From Amycolatopsis iheyensis (GTDB lineage Bacteria > Actinomycetota > Actinomycetes > Mycobacteriales > Pseudonocardiaceae): a DNA stretch of 64,000 bases. A program made the translations under genes and the position numbers. The notes beneath the pieces are model-generated. The model was not told where the DNA came from, did no database searches, and saw only the letters and a list, made by a program, of their open reading frames with translations. The stretch spans positions 1-64,000 of the forward strand of contig NZ_JAMXQV010000021.1 of assembly GCF_024703995.1 (NCBI RefSeq), given 5' to 3'. The stretch's first letter is position 1. Each line of letters begins with the position of its first letter. Positions 8,427 through 17,742 of this stretch are shown here, piece by piece.

Positions 8427-9611
8427 ATGAGCAATCTCAGCCGGAGGAACGTCCTGTCGCTCGGTGTCGCGTTGGGTCTGGCGGGCGCCGTCCCGGCCTG
8501 GGCGTCGGCCGGCGCGGCCGCGGCGGGCGCCGACCCGTGGTGGGTCTGGGACGACGAGGTGGACCGCCTGATGGCGGGCATCGTCGACACCGGGCAGGTC
8601 CCCGCGGTCAACACCGCGCTGCAGCCGTGGGTGAACAACGACGACGCGCTGCCGACCGGCCTGCCGGCCGACCTGGCCGGCTACCTCCAGCGGGCCAACC
8701 GGCTGCCGTCCTGGGCCGACCCCGTCAAGCTGCGCCGCGCCGCCGACTTCAACCGGCGCAAGGACACCTACCTGTTCATGCTCTACGGCCTCGGCAGCGG
8801 CATCATGAGCACGGTCATCCCCCGCGAGGCCAAGTCGGTCTACTGGTCCGCGGGCGGGGCGAACATGCAGGACCGCGCGGCCAAGACGTTCACCTTCGGC
8901 TACGACCTGGCCGACCTGAACGCGTTCGAGCCCGCGGGCCAGTTCGTCGTCACGGCCAACAAGACGCGCCTGGTGCACGCCGCGGTGCGCCACCTGCTGC
9001 CGCAGTCGGCGCACTGGCGGGCGGTCTCCGACGAGCAGATCCCGATCAGCAACGGCGACATCCTCGTCACCTTCCACAGCCTCGGCACCTTCGTGCACCG
9101 CAAGCTCCTGGAGTGGCGCGTCCCGATGTCGGCCGCGGACGAAGAGGCCTTCCTCCACCACTGGCAGGTCGCCATCCACCTGCTCGGCGTCCGCGACGAG
9201 TTCATCCCCAAGACGTGGGCCGAGGCCGACGCGCAGTCGACGCGGGTGCTCACCCCGCTGCTGGCCCCGACGACCGAGGGCAAGGAGCTGGCGGCGGACC
9301 TGCTCGGCCTGACGGCGCAGATCGACCTGGGCGTCACCCGCGGGTTCCTCAACGAGTTCGTGCGCTACGTGCTCAGCGACGCGGTGGGCGACTGGCTCGG
9401 CCTCCCCCGCGACTACGCGGCCGCCGCCCTGGTCCGCACCGGCTGGCCGGCCTACATCGCGTTCCGCGAGGGGCTGCTGCCGATCGCGCCGGCGGGGTTC
9501 TACCTGTTCGACCAGTTCGTGCGCGCGATCGCGATGCTGTTCCTGAACAAGGTGACGTCCCCGACGAGCACCCCGATCACGATCCCGACGGGCAACCGGC
9601 CCAGCGCCTGA
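8427..9611 (+). CDS. lcp: latex-clearing protein (rubber oxygenase, DUF2236)
   Basis: Secreted heme b dioxygenase that cleaves the double bonds of cis-1,4-polyisoprene to oligo-isoprenoid aldehydes. The 394-residue product begins with a Tat signal (SRRNVL, then a hydrophobic stretch ending in ASA). DUF2236 fills the rest. R150-x-x-K153-T154 and H184 have the same spacing as the R164, K167, T168 and H198 residues known for Streptomyces K30 Lcp, so the active site looks intact. The ATG at 8427 has GAGGAAG and AGGT upstream. The divergent tandem TetR gene probably regulates it. No oxiB/ctaB-type partner is in the window. An MpaB-like oxygenase is the alternative, but the residue spacing favours Lcp. 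Confidence 0.88.
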   Translation: MSNLSRRNVLSLGVALGLAGAVPAWASAGAAAAGADPWWVWDDEVDRLMAGIVDTGQVPAVNTALQPWVNNDDALPTGLPADLAGYLQRANRLPSWADPVKLRRAADFNRRKDTYLFMLYGLGSGIMSTVIPREAKSVYWSAGGANMQDRAAKTFTFGYDLADLNAFEPAGQFVVTANKTRLVHAAVRHLLPQSAHWRAVSDEQIPISNGDILVTFHSLGTFVHRKLLEWRVPMSAADEEAFLHHWQVAIHLLGVRDEFIPKTWAEADAQSTRVLTPLLAPTTEGKELAADLLGLTAQIDLGVTRGFLNEFVRYVLSDAVGDWLGLPRDYAAAALVRTGWPAYIAFREGLLPIAPAGFYLFDQFVRAIAMLFLNKVTSPTSTPITIPTGNRPSA

Positions 9612-9640
9612 CGAGGGGCTGGGCCGGCCCGCTGTACCCA

Positions 9641-9685
9641 GGCCCGCCGCGGCCGGGCCCGCCGCGGCCGGGCCTGCCGGGCCGG
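9641..9685 (+). terminator. 15-bp triple repeat with strong GC stems after lcp
   Basis: GGCCCGCCGCGGCCG occurs at 9641-9655 and 9656-9670, followed by a diverged third copy, GGCCTGCCGGGCCGG, at 9671-9685. Each unit is largely self-complementary (CCGCGG core), so the RNA should fold into stacked GC hairpins. It lies 30 bases after the lcp stop and probably ends transcription. There is no U tract, which is normal in actinomycetes. Confidence 0.55.
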
Positions 9686-9743
9686 GTTGCGGGCACGCCG
9701 GCCGGCGCGACCCGCCGACTTCCGCTCGACGACCGAGCACCTC

Positions 9744-9762
9744 GATCTTGTTGCACAATATC
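9744..9762. promoter_or_regulatory. FadR/GntR-type dyad operator
   Basis: GATCTTGTTGCACAATATC is a 19-bp dyad around TTGT-N3-ACAA with one mismatched pair. TTGT-N3-ACAA is the usual form of operators bound by FCD/FadR-type GntR proteins. It lies 42 bases before the start of exactly such a regulator, so autoregulation is the simplest reading. Confidence 0.65.
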
Positions 9763-9803
9763 GCCGGGTATCGTTGGCCGATCAGTGCGCGAATCGAGGG
9801 ACC

Positions 9804-10487
9804 ATGACCACGGCGGCCGAGGCGCGGACCGCGCCGGAGCGGGTCGCGAAGGTGCTGCGGGACGAGCTGCTGGACGGCGCGCACCCCGTCGGCACCCGCC
9901 TTCGCGAAGAGGACTTGGCGGAACGCTTCGACGTCGGCCGGCACACCATCCGGTCGGGGTTGCGGCTGCTCGTCGAGCGGGGGCTGGTGGTCCACGAGCG
10001 GAACCGGGGCGCCGTCGTCGCTCCGTTGAGCAAGCGGCGGATCGACGAGGTCTTCGACTACCGCAAGGTGCTCGAGCTCGGCGCCCTGCGCATGGCGCTC
10101 GACGCGGGTGCCGACCTCGGGCCGGTGCTGGCCGAGGTGGCCCGGCTCGAGGCGCTGGCCGCGCGGACCCCGAGCCCGCCGTGGCACGAGCTGACCAGCG
10201 CGCACAGCGCCATCCACCGCGCGATCGTCGCGGCCGCGGGCAACCGGCACCTCCTCGACAGCTACGGGCGCTGCGAGGACGAGGTCCGGCTGCTGCTCAC
10301 CTTCGTCCGGCCGGACTTCGACGCCGCGCGCATGGCCGCGCTGCACCGGGACCTGGTCGAAAAGCTTCAGCGGGGCGGGGAAGCCGCGGTCGACGCCCTC
10401 ACCGAGGACATCGACCACACGGGCCGCGCCGCGCTGCTGGTCGCGCTGCGGCGCGCCGAGGAGAGCGCCCGCCTGCTCGGGCGCTGA
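9804..10487 (+). CDS. GntR-family regulator, FadR/FCD subfamily
   Basis: DNA-binding regulator of 227 residues. The N-terminal winged helix (about 10-70) includes LREEDLAERFDVGRHTIRSG and the wing LVVHERNRGAVV. An all-helical FCD ligand domain follows, with Asp and His metal/ligand residues in the region HSAIHRAIV and a late H in REL-type helices (DIDHTGRAALL). The ATG at 9804 has GAGGGA seven bases upstream; the frame is open earlier but looks non-coding. It stands alone between lcp and a convergent GntR gene. The upstream dyad suggests autoregulation. The ligand is probably a small organic acid, as is common in this subfamily. Confidence 0.88.
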   Translation: MTTAAEARTAPERVAKVLRDELLDGAHPVGTRLREEDLAERFDVGRHTIRSGLRLLVERGLVVHERNRGAVVAPLSKRRIDEVFDYRKVLELGALRMALDAGADLGPVLAEVARLEALAARTPSPPWHELTSAHSAIHRAIVAAAGNRHLLDSYGRCEDEVRLLLTFVRPDFDAARMAALHRDLVEKLQRGGEAAVDALTEDIDHTGRAALLVALRRAEESARLLGR

Positions 10488-10493
10488 CCGGCG

Positions 10494-11288
10494 TCACTGC
10501 GGCCAGTTGGTCAGCGACAGGTTGAAGGCGTACCTCGACGCCCGGTAGACGTGCCAGCCGTACTCGACGACACGCCCCGAGTCGTCGTACGTCGTGCGCT
10601 GCATGGTCAGCAGCGCAGCTCCCGGTTCCTCCTGCAGCAGCTCCGCGTCCGCCTCGGTCGCCAAGCGGGCGCCGATGCTCTGCTCCGCCGCGTGCAGGCG
10701 CACGCCCGCGGACCGCAGGAGCTGGTACAGGCCGTGCTCGCGCAGCTCGTCGTCGTCCGGGTCGATGACGCCGTCGGGCAGGTAGTTGTTCATCAGGGCG
10801 AGCGGCTCGCCGTCGATGGTCCGGAGCCGCGCCAGCCGGCGCACGTGGCCGAGGCCGGGCGCTTCCAGCAGCTCTCGCACTTCCTCGCCGGCCGGCTCGA
10901 CGCGGTTGGCCAGCACCTCCGAGCCCGGCCGGCCGCCGAGACCGGCGAGGTCGTCGAAGAGGCTGCTCAGGCGCAGCGGGCGAGCCACCTTGCTGCGCAC
11001 GACCTGCGTGCCGATGCCGCGCCGGCGCACCAGCAGGCCCTGGTTCACCAGCGACTGGATCGCCTGGCGGACGGTCGGGCGCGACACGTGCAGGCTCGCG
11101 GCCAGGTCGATCTCGTTGTCGAGCCGTGCGCCCGCGGGCAGCCGGCCGTCTTCGATCGCGGCGTGCAGCTGCCGCGAAACCTGGAAGTACAGCGGTTCCG
11201 GGCTGCCCGGGTCCAGCGAGATTTCCCGGCCGGCGTTCCAGGACGGGAAGGTGACGTCCGGTTCGGGCAACGGCGGAGGAGTGCTCAC
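10494..11288 (-). CDS. GntR-family regulator, HutC/UTRA subfamily
   Basis: Regulator with a GntR winged helix (LYFQVSRQLHAAIEDGRLPAG through VSRPTVRQAIQSLVNQGLL and the wing RRRGIGTQVV), then a UTRA effector domain of about 150 residues. I place the start at the GTG 11288 (264 aa). The frame runs much further upstream, but that part reads antisense to the next gene and is not protein-like; no good RBS marks the GTG. It is divergent from an inositol-catabolism-type pair, so it is probably their repressor. The palindrome TGTCTTGACA sits between them. A role like IolR is inference. Confidence 0.85.
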   Translation of the reverse strand: MSTPPPLPEPDVTFPSWNAGREISLDPGSPEPLYFQVSRQLHAAIEDGRLPAGARLDNEIDLAASLHVSRPTVRQAIQSLVNQGLLVRRRGIGTQVVRSKVARPLRLSSLFDDLAGLGGRPGSEVLANRVEPAGEEVRELLEAPGLGHVRRLARLRTIDGEPLALMNNYLPDGVIDPDDDELREHGLYQLLRSAGVRLHAAEQSIGARLATEADAELLQEEPGAALLTMQRTTYDDSGRVVEYGWHVYRASRYAFNLSLTNWPQ

Positions 11289-11341
11289 GCCGGGCAGCCT
11301 ACTCGCCGGTTCATCCGAGACGGGACGACCTGATGTCGTTA

Positions 11342-11351
11342 TGTCTTGACA
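11342..11351. promoter_or_regulatory. TGTC-TT-GACA palindrome over a -35 hexamer
   Basis: TGTCTTGACA is a perfect dyad whose right half is the -35 consensus TTGACA (11346-11351) for the rightward operon. A weak -10 (CAATCT, about 11369) lies 17 bases further on. HutC-type GntR proteins bind short dyads of this size, so a repressor bound here would occlude the promoter. The adjacent GntR/UTRA protein is the likely binder. Confidence 0.5.
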
Positions 11352-11427
11352 AAGTCTCCAGTGCTTGGCAATCTCGATGGCGTGCCCGGGGCGCCGTGCC
11401 CACCGACCAGCTGCGGGGAGAGGTTCA

Positions 11428-12297
11428 GTGACCGACGTCGTGCGACGGATCGTCGCCAAGCGCGTCCACGACCCCGAAGCGATCGCCGAGGCGGCCGCGA
11501 GCCGGGTGCGGGCCGAGTCGCCCTTCAACGACAAGGGCCGCACGATGATCATCGCCGCGGACCACCCCGCCCGCGGCGCCAACGCGGTCGGCGGCAACCC
11601 GACGGCGATGGCCGACCGGGGCGAGCTGCTGGAGCGGCTGTGCCTCGCGCTCGAACGCCCCGGCGTCACCGGCGTGCTGGCGACCGCGGACATCCTCGAC
11701 GACCTGCTGCTGCTCGGCGTGCTCAGCGGCAAGACCGTGCTCGGCTCGATGAACCGCACCGGGCTGGCCGGGTCGAGCTTCGAGATCGACGACCGGTTCG
11801 CCTGCTACGACGCCGAAGCGATCGAGCGCATGCGGTTCGACGGCGGCAAGACCCTCACCCGGATCTGCCTCGACGACCCGGCGACGCCCAGCGTCCTCGA
11901 AAACACCGCGAAAGCCATCGACGAACTGGCCGGCCGCAAGCTCATCGCGATGGTCGAGCCCTTCCTGTCGGTCTGGGCCGAGGGCCGGCTCAAAAACGAC
12001 CTCTCCCCCGACGCCGTGATCAAGTCGATCACCGTCGCGGCCGGGCTCGGCCGGTCCTCGGCCTACACCTGGCTCAAGCTGCCAGTGGTGGACGACATGG
12101 AGCGCGTGCTCGCATCCTCGACGCTGCCGGCCGTCCTGCTCGGCGGCGAGGTCAAGGACCCGGACGCCGCCTTCGCGGCCTGGCAGCGAGCACTGACCCA
12201 GCCGACCGTGCAGGGCCTGGTCGTCGGGCGGTCACTGCTCTACCCGCACGACGGCGACGTCGCCAAGGCGGTCGACACCGCGGTGGGGCTGCTGTGA
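11428..12297 (+). CDS. Cgl0158-type (beta/alpha)8-barrel aldolase-like protein
   Basis: A 289-residue protein resembling the Cgl0158 family of TIM-barrel proteins related to DeoC/LacD aldolases, which is found in actinobacterial myo-inositol clusters. Strand-like segments with conserved charged ends can be followed: MIIAADHPARGAN, VTGVLATADI, LIAMVEPFLS, SAYTWLKLPVV and GLVVGRSLLYP. GTG 11428 was chosen because GGGGAGAGG lies six bases upstream and earlier codons are not protein-like. It is followed after 40 bases by methylmalonate-semialdehyde dehydrogenase. In iol pathways such a protein may act on a 2-deoxy-5-keto-gluconate-type phosphate, but that is not established for this gene. Confidence 0.75.
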   Translation: MTDVVRRIVAKRVHDPEAIAEAAASRVRAESPFNDKGRTMIIAADHPARGANAVGGNPTAMADRGELLERLCLALERPGVTGVLATADILDDLLLLGVLSGKTVLGSMNRTGLAGSSFEIDDRFACYDAEAIERMRFDGGKTLTRICLDDPATPSVLENTAKAIDELAGRKLIAMVEPFLSVWAEGRLKNDLSPDAVIKSITVAAGLGRSSAYTWLKLPVVDDMERVLASSTLPAVLLGGEVKDPDAAFAAWQRALTQPTVQGLVVGRSLLYPHDGDVAKAVDTAVGLL

Positions 12298-12337
12298 ACC
12301 GCCCCGGCGACCAAGCCCCATTACCCGGAGGAGCACC

Positions 12338-13834
<1,497 letters not shown>

Positions 13835-13844
13835 CACACCGGGT

Positions 13845-14801
13845 TCAGCCCCCGTCCGGCCCCTTGACGGTGTGCAGCACGAGCGAGCTTTCGAGACTCA
13901 GCACATCGGGCAGCGTCGCGACCGTGCCGGTCAGGTAGGCGTAGAACCCGGCGATGCCGGGCGTGGCCACCGAAGCGAACAAGGCGCGGTCCCCCGCGAT
14001 CGCCGCCGCGAACGCCACCTCGGGGTGGCTGGCCAGCGCGGCGCCGGTGGCTTCGAGCCGCGCGGGCGGGACCGTGAGCCACAGCAGGGTGCGCACGTGC
14101 ACGCCGAGGCGGGCGCGTTCGGTGTCGACGTCGAAGTAGAGCACGCCGCTGGAGCGCAGGTCGGCGATCCGGCGCTGCACGGTGGAGTACGACACCCCCG
14201 TCTCGGCGGCCAGCCGGCCGGCCGGCGCGCGGCCGTCGGCCCGCAGCAGCGCGAGGAGGTGGTGGTCGACGTCGTCCGGCGTGACCGGGCCGCCCGGGTC
14301 CGGCTCGGGTGGCCGCAGGTGCGCGGCCTGCTCCGGGGTGAGTGCGTCCAATTTGGACACGACACCACCGGCGCGGCCGCAGAAGGTGTGCAGCAGGCAG
14401 TGCGCCGAGACGTCGAGGAGGCGTGCGGTGCGCGGCAACGACTTCAGCAGCAGCTCGTCCGCCGGGGTCGGGGCCTGGGTGACGCAAACCAGCTCGGTGC
14501 CGCCCGAGGTCCGGCTGATCCACGAGGTGTCCGGCCGCCGGGCCAGCGCGGCCGCGACCGCGGCGGCGGAGTCCGGCGGGCACCGGATCCGCACCACCCA
14601 TTCGACGCGGCCGAGCCGGGCCGGATCGGCCAGTCCCCGGATGCGCAGGCCGCCTTCGGACCGCAGGCGGGTGTAGCGCCGGGCGACGGTCTGGTCCGAC
14701 ACGTCCAGCACGGCCGCGACCTGAGCGAACGGCACCCGCGCGTCCAGGTGCAGGGCGTGGAGGATCCGCAGGTCCAGCGGGTCGTACTGGTCGGATTTCA
14801 T
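13845..14801 (-). CDS. Lrp/AsnC-family regulator with two tandem units
   Basis: Two AsnC-type halves occupy about 318 residues. The first HTH is FAQVAAVLDVSDQTVARRYT and the second is GRLAAETGVSYSTVQRRIAD; each is followed by a RAM-like ligand domain. Single-unit Lrp proteins are about 150 residues, so this is a fused dimer-like form. ATG 14801 is preceded by GGGAC at a suitable distance; an ATG 11 codons upstream is possible. It is divergent from an FAD monooxygenase, and the short dyad GGATG-N4-CATCC (14823-14836) lies between them. It probably controls that gene. The ligand is unknown. Confidence 0.85.
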   Translation of the reverse strand: MKSDQYDPLDLRILHALHLDARVPFAQVAAVLDVSDQTVARRYTRLRSEGGLRIRGLADPARLGRVEWVVRIRCPPDSAAAVAAALARRPDTSWISRTSGGTELVCVTQAPTPADELLLKSLPRTARLLDVSAHCLLHTFCGRAGGVVSKLDALTPEQAAHLRPPEPDPGGPVTPDDVDHHLLALLRADGRAPAGRLAAETGVSYSTVQRRIADLRSSGVLYFDVDTERARLGVHVRTLLWLTVPPARLEATGAALASHPEVAFAAAIAGDRALFASVATPGIAGFYAYLTGTVATLPDVLSLESSLVLHTVKGPDGG

Positions 14802-14884
14802 CGTGGCGTCCCGGATGCTGTCGGATGTCCCCATCCTAGGCCGCGCGAGCGGAAGCCCGGCCGGGTCGCCGACACGATCGGGGC

Positions 14885-16390
14885 ATGAACGTCGAACGCA
14901 CTCCGGTGCTGATCGTCGGCGGGAGCGTCGTGGGCGCGTCCGCCGCCCTGTTCCTCGCCGCCCGCGGGATTTCCCCTGTCCTCGTCGAGAAACACCCGTC
15001 GGTCTCGACGAGACTGCGCGCCAAAGTGTTCTACCCGCGGACCATGGAGGCCTACCGGGCGGTCGGCGCCGACCAGGACGTCTACGCCCGCCAGCACAGC
15101 CTTCCCCCGGCCGACCACGCCGCGGTCGTCGAGTCGCTGGCCGGTCCGGAGCTCCGGCGCTGGCTGCTGCCGGCGGCCCGCGACTTCAGCGACGTGTCAC
15201 CGAGTCCCAGCGCGCTGGTCAAGCAGGCCGACCTGGAGGAGATCGTCCGCGCCCACGCCCGGGAACACGGCGCGGACCTGCGGTTCGGACACCGGTTCCT
15301 CGACCTGGCCCGGCACGACGACCGGGTCGTGGCCCGCGTGCTCGACGCGGAGGGCGAGCCGTACCTCGTGGAAGCCGGTTACCTGCTGGCCGCCGACGGG
15401 AACGGCAGCGGCATCCGGGAGTCCCTCGGCATCGGCCGGACCGGCGAGGACGTCGTCTCGCACGTCCGGGAGATCGGGTTCGAAGCCGACCTGCGCGGGG
15501 TCCTGGCCGGCCGCCGGCTCGCGATGGCGTGGGCCGGGCCGGCGTTCGTCTCGTGGAGCACGGCACAGGACCGGGGCGCGGTGTCCGTGCCCGCCGCCCC
15601 CGGGGTGGACGTGGACGCCGAAGCTGTTGTCTCCCAGGCACTCGGCCTGCCCTCGGCCGCCGTGACGATCACCGGGAGCCGCCCGTGGCGGATGAGCGGC
15701 TGGGTGGCCGACGCCTACCGCGCCGGCCGGGTCTTCCTGCTCGGCGACGCCGCCCACGTCACCCCGCCGGTCGGCGGCTTCGGCGCCAACGCCGGCATCC
15801 AGGACGCCTGGAACCTCGCGGCCAAGCTCGTCTCGATCCTGCGCGACGGCGCGAGCCCGCGGTTGCTCGACTCCTACGAGCCCGAGCGCCGCCCGATCGG
15901 CGAGCTCACCGTGGCGCAGGCGGTGTCGCGGGTCGGCGACCGCGGCGGAGAACACCTCAGCGAAGCCGCCGTCGCCGTCGGCTATCGCTACCCTTCGCCC
16001 CTTACCGACGGCCCGCTGGCCGACGAGCCGGGCCGCTGGCGCGGCGAACCGGGGACGCGGCTGCCGCACGTGTGGCTGAACGGAAGCTCGACTCTCGACC
16101 TCGTCCGCGACGGCCGCTACCTGCTGCTCACCACCGACGACAGCCAAGTCCCGGACACTGCCGCGGACGTCGTGCGCCTCCCCAGGGACGCCGACCGCTT
16201 CGGCATCGAGAACGGCGGCGCCCTGCTGGTGCGGCCGGACCACGTGGTCGCCTGGCGAGGCTCGGCACCGAGGCGCGCGCCGGCTTCAGACACCGCCGGC
16301 CACGGCGTCGCCGCCCTGCCGGTGACGCTCCTCAGGCCTCCAGTTCCCGGCGCCCGGTTTCGGCGGTCACCAGCGTGGCGGCCATGCTGA
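14885..16390 (+). CDS. FAD-dependent aromatic-type monooxygenase
   Basis: Flavoprotein monooxygenase of the PHBH/PheA group, hydroxylating a ring or epoxidising a substrate with NAD(P)H and O2. The N-terminal dinucleotide fold starts at LIVGGSVVGASAALFLAARG. The second FAD motif is VFLLGDAAHVTPPVGGFGAN, with GIQDAWNLAAKL after it. About 501 residues suits the TetX/RdmE/MhpA-like group. The C-terminal 20 codons overlap the end of the convergent MFS gene, so the tail may not be conserved. Such enzymes occur in aromatic breakdown and in antibiotic tailoring or inactivation; no aromatic pathway genes are adjacent. The divergent AsnC protein is the probable regulator. Confidence 0.87.
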   Translation: MNVERTPVLIVGGSVVGASAALFLAARGISPVLVEKHPSVSTRLRAKVFYPRTMEAYRAVGADQDVYARQHSLPPADHAAVVESLAGPELRRWLLPAARDFSDVSPSPSALVKQADLEEIVRAHAREHGADLRFGHRFLDLARHDDRVVARVLDAEGEPYLVEAGYLLAADGNGSGIRESLGIGRTGEDVVSHVREIGFEADLRGVLAGRRLAMAWAGPAFVSWSTAQDRGAVSVPAAPGVDVDAEAVVSQALGLPSAAVTITGSRPWRMSGWVADAYRAGRVFLLGDAAHVTPPVGGFGANAGIQDAWNLAAKLVSILRDGASPRLLDSYEPERRPIGELTVAQAVSRVGDRGGEHLSEAAVAVGYRYPSPLTDGPLADEPGRWRGEPGTRLPHVWLNGSSTLDLVRDGRYLLLTTDDSQVPDTAADVVRLPRDADRFGIENGGALLVRPDHVVAWRGSAPRRAPASDTAGHGVAALPVTLLRPPVPGARFRRSPAWRPC

Positions 16391-17645
16391 TCAGCGCGGC
16401 CACCACGACGGCGATCGCCACGCTGGTGCCGGTTCCGGTGCGGCCCACCAGCCACACCGCGAAGATCGGCGCGGTGCCGCCGAAGAGGGCCGAGGCGATG
16501 CCGAACGCCAGCCCGCCGCCGCTGACCCGGACGCGGGTCGGCAGCAGCTCGAGCATGATCGGGATCTGCACGGCCTGGTGCAGGCCGATCGGGATGACGA
16601 TGACCAGCTGCGCCAGCAACACGAAGCCGAACGTCCCGAGGCCCATCAGCAGGAACACCGGCACCGACAGCACCACGAACAGGGCCTGGGCGGCGAAGAG
16701 CACCGGACGGCGGCCGACGCGGTCCGCCAGCCGGCCGGCCAGCGGGATCACGCAGATCATGAAGCACTGCGCGAGCAACGCGCTGGCGAAGGTGGCCCGC
16801 TCGCCGAGGTGGGCGTGGCCGAGCAGGTACGTGGGCACGTAGGTCAGGAAGATGTAGAACGCGAAGAAGCTGCCGCACAGGAACACCCCGAGCAGCCGCA
16901 GGATCTGGCCGAGGTGGCGGGGGCTGGTCACCAGCTCCACGATGGGCGCCCGGACCACTTCGCCGTGTGCTGCCAGCTTGGTGAACTCCGGCGTCTCGGT
17001 GAGCCGGGCCCGCACGAACCAGCCGACCGCGCCCAGCGGCGCCGCGATCAGGAAGGGGATGCGCCAGCCCCACGCGGCGAGCGCGTCGTGCGGCAGCACA
17101 GTGGACAGCAGAGTGGCGACCAGCAACGCCAGGATGCTGCCCGCGGCCGCGCCCACCTGGACCCAGCTCGCCGAGAACGCCCGGTGGCGGGCGGGCGCGT
17201 GTTCGAGCACCAGTGAACCGGCCGCGGGCACCTCGCCCCCGGTGAAGATGCCCTGGGTCAGCCGGCAGAGCACGACGAGGACCGACGCGGCCACACCGAT
17301 CGACGAGGCCGAGGGCAGCAGGCCGATCACCGCCGCCGAGAGCGACGCGCCGAAGATCGTGACGGCCAGGATCCGGCGCCGGCCGAGCCGGTCGGCGAAG
17401 TGGCCGACCACGACCGCGCCCAGCGGCCGGGTGACGAAGGTGGACAGCAGGCCGACGAAGGTGGCCAGCAGCCCGGCGACCTCGCTGTGCGCCGGGAAGA
17501 ACTGCGGCGCCAGGAAGACCGCGAAGTAGCCGTAGATGGTGAAGTCGTACCACTCGATGACCTGCCCGGCCGCGCCGCCGAGGCGGACGGTGAGCTGCCG
17601 CGGCACGCGGGTGGTGGCACTGGTGTCGGTACGGGAGGTGGGCAT
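16332..17645 (-). CDS. MFS transporter, metabolite:H+ symporter (MHS) type
   Basis: Twelve-segment permease of 437 residues in the MHS group (relatives: ShiA, KgtP, ProP). IEWYDFTIYGYFA in segment 1, GHFADRLGRRRIL after segment 2 and AGRLADRVGRRPVL in the second half are typical of the group. ATG 17645 has AGGGG six bases upstream. It follows the DAO-amidohydrolase-lacI operon on the same strand after 97 bases that contain hairpins, so it may be read separately. It probably imports an organic acid or the amino-acid-like substrate handled by that operon. The gene end overlaps the convergent monooxygenase by 59 bases. Confidence 0.87.
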   Translation of the reverse strand: MPTSRTDTSATTRVPRQLTVRLGGAAGQVIEWYDFTIYGYFAVFLAPQFFPAHSEVAGLLATFVGLLSTFVTRPLGAVVVGHFADRLGRRRILAVTIFGASLSAAVIGLLPSASSIGVAASVLVVLCRLTQGIFTGGEVPAAGSLVLEHAPARHRAFSASWVQVGAAAGSILALLVATLLSTVLPHDALAAWGWRIPFLIAAPLGAVGWFVRARLTETPEFTKLAAHGEVVRAPIVELVTSPRHLGQILRLLGVFLCGSFFAFYIFLTYVPTYLLGHAHLGERATFASALLAQCFMICVIPLAGRLADRVGRRPVLFAAQALFVVLSVPVFLLMGLGTFGFVLLAQLVIVIPIGLHQAVQIPIMLELLPTRVRVSGGGLAFGIASALFGGTAPIFAVWLVGRTGTGTSVAIAVVVAALISMAATLVTAETGRRELEA

Positions 17646-17672
17646 CGTCGACCCCTGTTTCCGCGCGGCCGC

Positions 17673-17741
17673 GCACCACACCGGGACGTGCGCCGGTGCA
17701 GTGGTGCCGCGCTGTGCGAATGATTGTCCGGGAAGTCCCGG
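17673..17741 (-). terminator. hairpins between lacI and the MFS gene
   Basis: Directly after the lacI stop, CCGGGA-AG-TCCCGG (17728-17741) forms a short stem. Further on, GCACCAC (17673-17679) pairs with GTGGTGC (17701-17707), and inside it CACCGG pairs with CCGGTG. Together they probably end or attenuate the operon before the MFS gene. No U run is present. Confidence 0.5.
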
Positions 17742-17742
17742 G

